Below, piece after piece: positions 7,236 through 11,764 of a stretch of DNA of 11,764 bases (its first letter is position 1; every line of letters starts with the position of its first letter). The DNA comes from Planctomycetota bacterium (GTDB lineage Bacteria > Planctomycetota > Phycisphaerae > Phycisphaerales > UBA1924). Where the stretch lies: assembly GCA_017303565.1 (NCBI GenBank), contig JAFLCM010000031.1, forward strand, positions 1-11,764, written 5' to 3'. Both the position numbers and the translations under genes were made by a program. The notes under the pieces were generated by a model that made no database searches, was not told the DNA's origin, and worked only from the letters and a program-made list of their open reading frames with translations.

Positions 7236-7337
7236 GGCGAAATCCGGAAAACGCGGTTCAAAGTGTGGCTGAATCGTCCGATAACTTATTGAAACTGGCG
7301 GGGAGGATCGTGAAGTTGAGGGTGGGGAGCGGTCGGC

Positions 7338-7366
7338 TTGTCCGGGTGGGGCGGGTCCGCTAGACT
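7338..7366 (+). promoter_or_regulatory. Sigma-70-type promoter for tRNA-Thr(GGU) and tuf
   Basis: TTGTCC (7338-7343) and TAGACT (7361-7366) are 17 nt apart, followed by CCCTCCCCCCAC much as at the first tRNA-Thr promoter. The expected start is near 7373, about 33 nt before the tRNA. With no terminator seen between the tRNA and tuf, it may also drive tuf. Confidence 0.55.
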
Positions 7367-7405
7367 CCCTCCCCCCACGGCGGCGAACCCGGCGTGGGCG
7401 TTGTC

Positions 7406-7476
7406 GCCACCGTAGCTCAGTGGTAGAGCGCACCCTTGGTAAGGGTGAGGTCGCGGGTTCAATCCCCGCTGGTGGC
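7406..7476 (+). tRNA. trnT: tRNA-Thr (anticodon GGU)
   Basis: The acceptor GCCACCG (7406-7412) pairs with TGGTGGC (7470-7476), with one G-U pair. The D stem is GCTC/GAGC. The anticodon stem is CACCC/GGGTG (7431-7435, 7443-7447) with loop TTGGTAA, so the anticodon is GGT (7438-7440), reading ACC and ACU threonine codons. The T stem is GCGGG/CCCGC with loop TTCAATC. No CCA is encoded. A tRNA-Thr directly upstream of tuf is a conserved bacterial arrangement (thrT-tufB in E. coli). Confidence 0.95.
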
Positions 7477-7803
7477 TTTGGACCTGTCGCTGGTTTGCGC
7501 GGTTTCGGCGGCGCTTCATGCGTCGCTGAAGGAATCGCGGGTCGGCGCGGGCGTTCGTCCGGCAGGCTGTCGCAGGCTGTTGGTGGTTTGGACGAACGGT
7601 CAAATCTTCTGCTCGGGCCCGGTCGCGCAGGCGATCCGGTCCGGGCGCGGGAGCCGAGCGGTTCGGCTTCCACGCTTCGGGCGATCCGGCTCGGGCGCCG
7701 ACGGTGTGGCTCCTCACGCCCTCGGATTCATCGGGTGTTTCTTCGTCGGCGGCAGGTGAGCGGACCCGCTCCCCCCGCCCGGCACGCTGGAGGTTCATTC
7801 GCC
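7477..7803 (+). other. 327-nt spacer/leader between tRNA-Thr(GGU) and tuf
   Basis: I see no gene here. It holds a direct repeat GCGATCCGG at 7631-7639 and 7681-7689, a 6-bp hairpin AGCCGA/TCGGCT (7652-7657, 7663-7668, loop GCGGT) between them, and a GGAGG ribosome binding site at 7789-7793. No T-tract terminator was found, so read-through from the tRNA promoter into tuf is likely. A separate tuf promoter was not convincingly identified. Confidence 0.5.
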
Positions 7804-9006
<1,203 letters not shown>

Positions 9007-9010
9007 TCTT

Positions 9011-9081
9011 GGGTACCCCGCCGGTCCCCGGCGGGGTGCATCGAGAAGCGTGAGGACCCGCCGGGGACCGGCGGGGTACCC
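9011..9081. repeat. Perfect 25-bp inverted repeat with self-palindromic arms, 4 nt after tuf
   Basis: Bases 9011-9035 are the exact reverse complement of 9057-9081, with a 21-nt loop. Each arm can also fold alone: the left through CCCCGCCGG and CCGGCGGGG around TCC, the right through an 8-bp version around GGA. No T-tract follows (GAAAAGACT), so it is not a classic intrinsic terminator. It may be a REP-like or MITE-like element, or an RNA structure that protects or trims the tuf message. Confidence 0.85.
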
Positions 9082-9095
9082 GAAAAGACTCATCC

Positions 9096-9125
9096 CCGGC
9101 GGGCCCGTTTGCCCGGGTCCGCCGG
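9096..9125. repeat. Second hairpin in the tuf-rpmG spacer
   Basis: A 12-bp stem with one G-U pair is formed by 9096-9107 and 9114-9125, with loop TTTGCC. It is also not followed by a T-tract. A weaker 6-bp hairpin (CGCCGC/GCGGCG at 9146-9151 and 9158-9163) lies downstream. Confidence 0.6.
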
Positions 9126-9242
9126 CTTCGCAGAAAGGGATCGTCCGCCGCGGGCAAGCGGCGCGGCCTCCCGACGGATCGACCTGACAGTTTGAATCGA
9201 CGCTCTCTGAAATCAAAGGCGTCGGGAAACGAGTAACGACCC

Positions 9243-9425
9243 ATGGCCAAGAAGAAATCCGACGCCCGCGAGTTCGTGTGGCTCCAGTGCTCCGAGACCG
9301 GCGACCTCAACTACCGCACCAGCGTGAACGTGAAGGGCGGCATGGCCGAGAAGCTCAAGGAGGGGCTGAACAAGTACTGCCCGCGCCTGCGTCGCCACAC
9401 CAAGCATAAGATCAAGCGGAAGTAA
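9243..9425 (+). CDS. rpmG: Large ribosomal subunit protein bL33
   Basis: 60 residues starting MAKKK, a usual length for bL33, a small protein of the 50S subunit near the tRNA exit site. The recognisable parts are the LQC...GDLNYRTS strand and the C-terminal KYCPRLRRHTKHKIKRK. In zinc-binding bL33 each knuckle is CxxC. Here Cys16 and Cys46 remain, but the second cysteine of each pair is replaced (Thr19, Leu49), so zinc is probably not bound. The ribosome binding site before ATG 9243 is weak. The gene sits 236 nt after tuf, behind the palindromic spacer, and 88 nt before tRNA-Trp. This placement is the common bacterial one. Confidence 0.95.
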   Translation: MAKKKSDAREFVWLQCSETGDLNYRTSVNVKGGMAEKLKEGLNKYCPRLRRHTKHKIKRK

Positions 9426-9432
9426 TCCGGGA

Positions 9433-9502
9433 AGGCACCGGGGACCAGGCACCCGCCTGATGCCCGCTCCTCTTGGTGCCTGATGCCCGGTCTCTGGTGC
9501 CT
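9433..9502. repeat. Inverted heptamer arrays between rpmG and tRNA-Trp
   Basis: The left array has three heptamers: AGGCACC (9433), GGGGACC (9440) and AGGCACC (9447). The right array, from 9475 to 9502, has four heptamers in the opposite orientation: GGTGCCT, GATGCCC, GGTCTCT, GGTGCCT. The first two left heptamers pair fully with the last two right heptamers (14 bp, two G-U), and pairing continues with mismatches. This may act as the end signal or processing structure of the rpmG message. Confidence 0.75.
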
Positions 9503-9513
9503 GCGGCACCGCT

Positions 9514-9585
<72 letters not shown>

Positions 9586-9598
9586 GTTGTCTCGAAGA

Positions 9599-9704
9599 AG
9601 GCATCGGGGACTGGGCACCGGGCGCCGGTGCCGAACACCCCGGTCGCACGAGTGAGTCTTTCCGACACCAGTGCCTAGTGCCCAGTGCCTAGTGCCTGTT
9701 CCCC
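9599..9704. repeat. Inverted heptamer arrays between tRNA-Trp and secE
   Basis: The left array 9599-9626 has four heptamers: AGGCATC, GGGGACT, GGGCACC, GGGCGCC. The right array 9670-9697 has four near-identical heptamers in the opposite orientation: AGTGCCT, AGTGCCC, AGTGCCT, AGTGCCT; GTTCCCC (9698-9704) may be a fifth. The arms can form an imperfect stem of about 28 bp. The right array ends 2 nt before the AAGGA ribosome binding region of secE. Confidence 0.8.
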
Positions 9705-9714
9705 AAGGACCCCC

Positions 9715-10128
9715 ATGGCTCTCGGCACGTACAAGGCGGACCAAGGCTACTGGACGCGGACCATCACCGGCATCGCGGTGCTCGCGCTGACGATGGCGGG
9801 CGCGCTGTGGGCCTGGAACCAGGTTGACCGCTTCAACTTCGACGCGTCCACGGCGCAGATCATCAAGTGGTCCGCCGCCGGGCTGATCGTCGCGATCGGG
9901 ATCGCGGCGGGGCTGATGTTCGTGTACTTCAAGCCCTCGACGGCGGAGTTCCTCATCGCCACCGAGGGCGAGATGAAGAAGGTCAACTGGTCCACGCGCC
10001 GCGAGGTGCTGGGCTCGACGTGGGTGGTGATCACCGTCAGCCTGTCGATCGCGGCGATCCTGTGGCTGGTCGACCTCGGGTTCTCGTCGTTCTTCCGGGC
10101 GATCAAGCTGCTCGGTCCGGGGATGTGA
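9715..10128 (+). CDS. secE: Preprotein translocase subunit SecE
   Basis: 137 residues from ATG 9715, with AGGA 5 nt upstream (9706-9709). An in-frame GTG at 9685 lies inside the heptamer array and is rejected. SecE clamps SecY in the inner-membrane SecYEG channel. Three membrane segments are visible: about 16-35, 51-72 and 101-127. The conserved amphipathic helix carries the signature TEGEMKKVNWSTRREVLGST (83-102) before the last segment. The three-segment form is longer than the single-segment SecE of many bacteria and matches the E. coli type in layout, though the first two segments are not conserved. nusG starts 107 nt downstream. Confidence 0.95.
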   Translation: MALGTYKADQGYWTRTITGIAVLALTMAGALWAWNQVDRFNFDASTAQIIKWSAAGLIVAIGIAAGLMFVYFKPSTAEFLIATEGEMKKVNWSTRREVLGSTWVVITVSLSIAAILWLVDLGFSSFFRAIKLLGPGM

Positions 10129-10235
10129 GCGGCGGTATTCCCCCGGGCCGCCCGTGGGGTGTGTGAGCGCGGGGCGCGCGGGTTTCGATGGTTCCGGTTC
10201 CTTCAACCGCTGAAAGGCGGATCGCGGGTATATCC

Positions 10236-10886
10236 ATGAGCAACGACGCCACGACATCTTCGACGGTCCTGGACGGCACGCCCAACGAGCGTTCCGACGT
10301 GCTGGCCCCCGGAGCGCCCCTGGCGCAGGAGGGAATGGACTGGTTCGTGCTGCGGGTCGCTTCGAACAAGGAGAACTACGTTCGCGACACGCTGCTGCGC
10401 AAGATCGAGATCGAGGGGCTGACCCACCTGGTGGGTCGGATCCTGGTGCCGACCGAGAAGACCAAGACCATCAAGGCGGGCAAGCAGAAGATCACCGAGA
10501 CGAAGCTGTACCCCGGGTACGTGTTCGTCGAGATGCGGCTGGAGCCGGACGGGCGGATCCCGCAGGACGTGTTCTTCCTCATCAAGGAGACCACGGGCGT
10601 GGGCGACTTCGTGGGCACCACGGGGCGCCCGACCAAGCTCGCGCCGCACGAGGTCGAGAAGATGCTGCTCGACAGCCGCAAGCCCGAGGAACTCCCCAAC
10701 GTCAAGCTGGTGTTCGAGAAGGGCGAGCCCGTGGTCATCAAGCAGGGCCCGTTCGAGAACTACGAGGGCACGGTGGACGAGCTGCTGCCCGAGAAGGGCC
10801 TGGTCCGCGTGCTGGTGACGATTTTCGGACGCCAGGCGCCGATCGAACTGGAAGAGTGGCAGATCGCCAAGCAGGGCGAGAAGTAA
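10236..10886 (+). CDS. nusG: Transcription termination/antitermination factor NusG
   Basis: 216 residues from ATG 10236. NusG binds RNA polymerase through its NGN domain and links it to Rho or to ribosomal S10 through its KOW domain. The NGN domain runs from about MDWFVLRVASNKE (34) through KLYPGYVFVEM (90-100), GVGDFVG and a PTKLAPHEVEKML helix. The KOW domain is FEKGEPVVIKQGPFENYEGTVDEL (160-183). Residues 1-33 are a Ser/Thr/Pro-rich extension that usual NusG lacks. A start at ATG 10335 would remove it, but its AGGAGG is only 2 nt away, too close. The RBS for 10236 is itself weak (AAAGG about 18 nt upstream), so the start is uncertain. A strong terminator follows, so rplK is not in the same transcript. 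Confidence 0.95.
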   Translation: MSNDATTSSTVLDGTPNERSDVLAPGAPLAQEGMDWFVLRVASNKENYVRDTLLRKIEIEGLTHLVGRILVPTEKTKTIKAGKQKITETKLYPGYVFVEMRLEPDGRIPQDVFFLIKETTGVGDFVGTTGRPTKLAPHEVEKMLLDSRKPEELPNVKLVFEKGEPVVIKQGPFENYEGTVDELLPEKGLVRVLVTIFGRQAPIELEEWQIAKQGEK

Positions 10887-10941
10887 GCCGCGAAGTTCTG
10901 ACGCGTGCCGCGGGAGCGGCCGCCTGATTCGGAAACACAAA

Positions 10942-10969
10942 CGCCCGCGCCGGGTCACCGGCGCGGGCG
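10942..10969. terminator. Terminator between convergent nusG and the acidic-tail gene
   Basis: The stem CGCCCGCGCCG (10942-10952) and CGGCGCGGGCG (10959-10969), extended by one G-C pair, has a GTCA loop. ATTTTC follows on the plus strand, and TTTGTGTTT follows on the minus strand. It can end both transcripts. Confidence 0.85.
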
Positions 10970-10999
10970 ATTTTCGTTCGCGTTCGGGGCGTGAGCGGC

Positions 11000-11644
11000 T
11001 CAGGCGTCGGAGTCGTCGTCGCCCGCGTCATCGTCCGAGTCGTCGTCGCTGTTGTCGAGGGGGCCGTTGTCGCTCTCGTAGAGCGAATCGACGAAGCCCT
11101 CGAGGTTCGCGGTCAGTTCGTCGGTCGCGTCCTCGTAGGCCTCGGCGGGGTCTTCTGCGTCGAGCACGTCGGAGCGGAACAGGCTGAGGAACTCCTCGGC
11201 GTCGGCGACAAGGGTCTCGAGGTTATCGACGGTGTCGTCGAGATTGGCGATGTACTCGTCGCAGAGGCTGACCGTCGCCTCGTCTTCGCGGCGCTCGGCG
11301 GCGGTCTGGATGCGGAGCATGGTGCGGCGGGTGGCGAGGGTGGTGCGGATCAGCGCCGAACCGGCGGAGCGGATGGTGCGGACCAGGCCGGCGGCGGCGT
11401 TCGACACGGCGCGCTCGATGGAGGCGTCGGACGCGCCGCGGTCGATCAGCCGGTCGATCTGCGCCTCAGCGCGGTCGGACTGGCGCTCGATCTTGGCGTC
11501 GGCGGCGTCGATCTGGTTCTCGAACGCGGTCTCGTAGCGGTCGTAGACGTCGTCGGGCGTGGGCGCGGGGCGGGCCTGGGCGCCGCCCGCGAGCACGGTG
11601 GCGGTCAGCAGGGCGGCGAGGGCGTGACGGGCGAGGCTGGTCAT
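11000..11644 (-). CDS. Small exported helical protein with an acidic tail, unknown function
   Basis: 214 residues from ATG 11644, with GGAGA 9 nt upstream. I do not recognise the family. A signal peptide (1-24, hydrophobic core LAALLTATVLAG, ending AQA) predicts export. Residues 30-185 are rich in Ala, Glu, Asp and Arg with heptad-like spacing, and should be mainly helical or coiled coil. Residue 128 is the only cysteine, in contrast to the Cys-rich genes A-D. The last 20 residues are nearly all Asp, Ser and Gly (SDDDSDDDAGDDDSDA), a possible calcium- or cation-binding tail. It is transcribed toward nusG and separated from it by a shared terminator. The 120 nt upstream of it (11645-11764) show no clear promoter. 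Confidence 0.8.
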   Translation of the reverse strand: MTSLARHALAALLTATVLAGGAQARPAPTPDDVYDRYETAFENQIDAADAKIERQSDRAEAQIDRLIDRGASDASIERAVSNAAAGLVRTIRSAGSALIRTTLATRRTMLRIQTAAERREDEATVSLCDEYIANLDDTVDNLETLVADAEEFLSLFRSDVLDAEDPAEAYEDATDELTANLEGFVDSLYESDNGPLDNSDDDSDDDAGDDDSDA

Positions 11645-11764
11645 GGGGCTGGGTCTCCAAAGCCGGGCGTGACGGGCGGCGGCATGCTCCGCTTCACTAT
11701 CGAATAGAGATCGGGTCCGGGCCGGTGCGCGCCGCGTGGTGGGGTGTTCTGGGACACGTCAGAA

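Noticed and set aside
5007..7292. Long plus-strand ORF (761 codons) opposite genes C and D
   Set aside because: Runs antisense across two genes and their gap, with repetitive Ala/Val/Gly/Asp composition set by the repeats and high GC.
831..7476. Integrative element bounded by the two tRNA-Thr genes
   Set aside because: No integrase, excisionase or extended direct repeat. The shared tRNA 3' bases are explained by tRNA homology. Kept only as a weak hypothesis in the findings.
7477..7803. Riboswitch or separate tuf promoter in the long leader
   Set aside because: Only a short hairpin and a 9-bp direct repeat were seen. No known riboswitch core and no convincing -35/-10 pair with 16-18 nt spacing.
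9011..9081. Intrinsic terminator call for the tuf palindrome
   Set aside because: The stem is strong, but no T-tract follows on either strand and the loop is 21 nt. Listed as a repeat instead.

Overview
The window is GC-rich bacterial chromosome. It most probably comes from a planctomycete, perhaps class Phycisphaerae. The pointers are secreted Cys-rich proteins carrying dockerin-like GDxNxDxxxNxxDLxxF motifs, an EF-Tu with an unusual switch I (KTVTI instead of RGITI), and a bL33 that has lost half of its zinc cysteines. The lineage is inferred from sequence character and remembered family features, not from a search.

Layout. (1) Positions 1-712: 3' part of a GT4-type glycosyltransferase gene (+). 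(2) 739-970: a promoter, tRNA-Thr(CGU) and a terminator. (3) 1021-7034: four paralogous genes on the minus strand, transcribed in the order D (7034-5463), C (5404-3881), B (3809-2709), A (2658-1021), with gaps of only 50-71 nt, so probably one operon. All four encode a signal peptide, an N-terminal dockerin-like calcium loop, thrombospondin type-3-like Asp-rich repeats, and then 52-residue, 8-cysteine modules. A, C and D have exactly six modules plus a leading half. B has one module plus a half, followed by a different C-terminal domain. (4) 7338-10886: a translation/secretion cluster on the plus strand: tRNA-Thr(GGU), tuf, rpmG, tRNA-Trp, secE, nusG. This is the classic bacterial order, but it ends at nusG with a strong terminator, and rplK does not follow. 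(5) 11000-11644: a convergent gene for a small secreted protein with an acidic tail.

The most interesting parts are the block of repeat proteins lying between two tRNA-Thr genes and the spacers of the tuf-nusG cluster. Those spacers are not plain. tuf-rpmG holds a perfect 25-bp inverted repeat whose arms are themselves palindromic. rpmG-trnW and trnW-secE each hold oppositely oriented arrays of a degenerate heptamer (RGGCACY) that can fold into long stems.

No CRISPR array, integrase, transposase or replication origin was recognised. The four paralogs have no assigned function. Their architecture suggests extracellular, calcium-stabilised, disulfide-rich structural or adhesive proteins.
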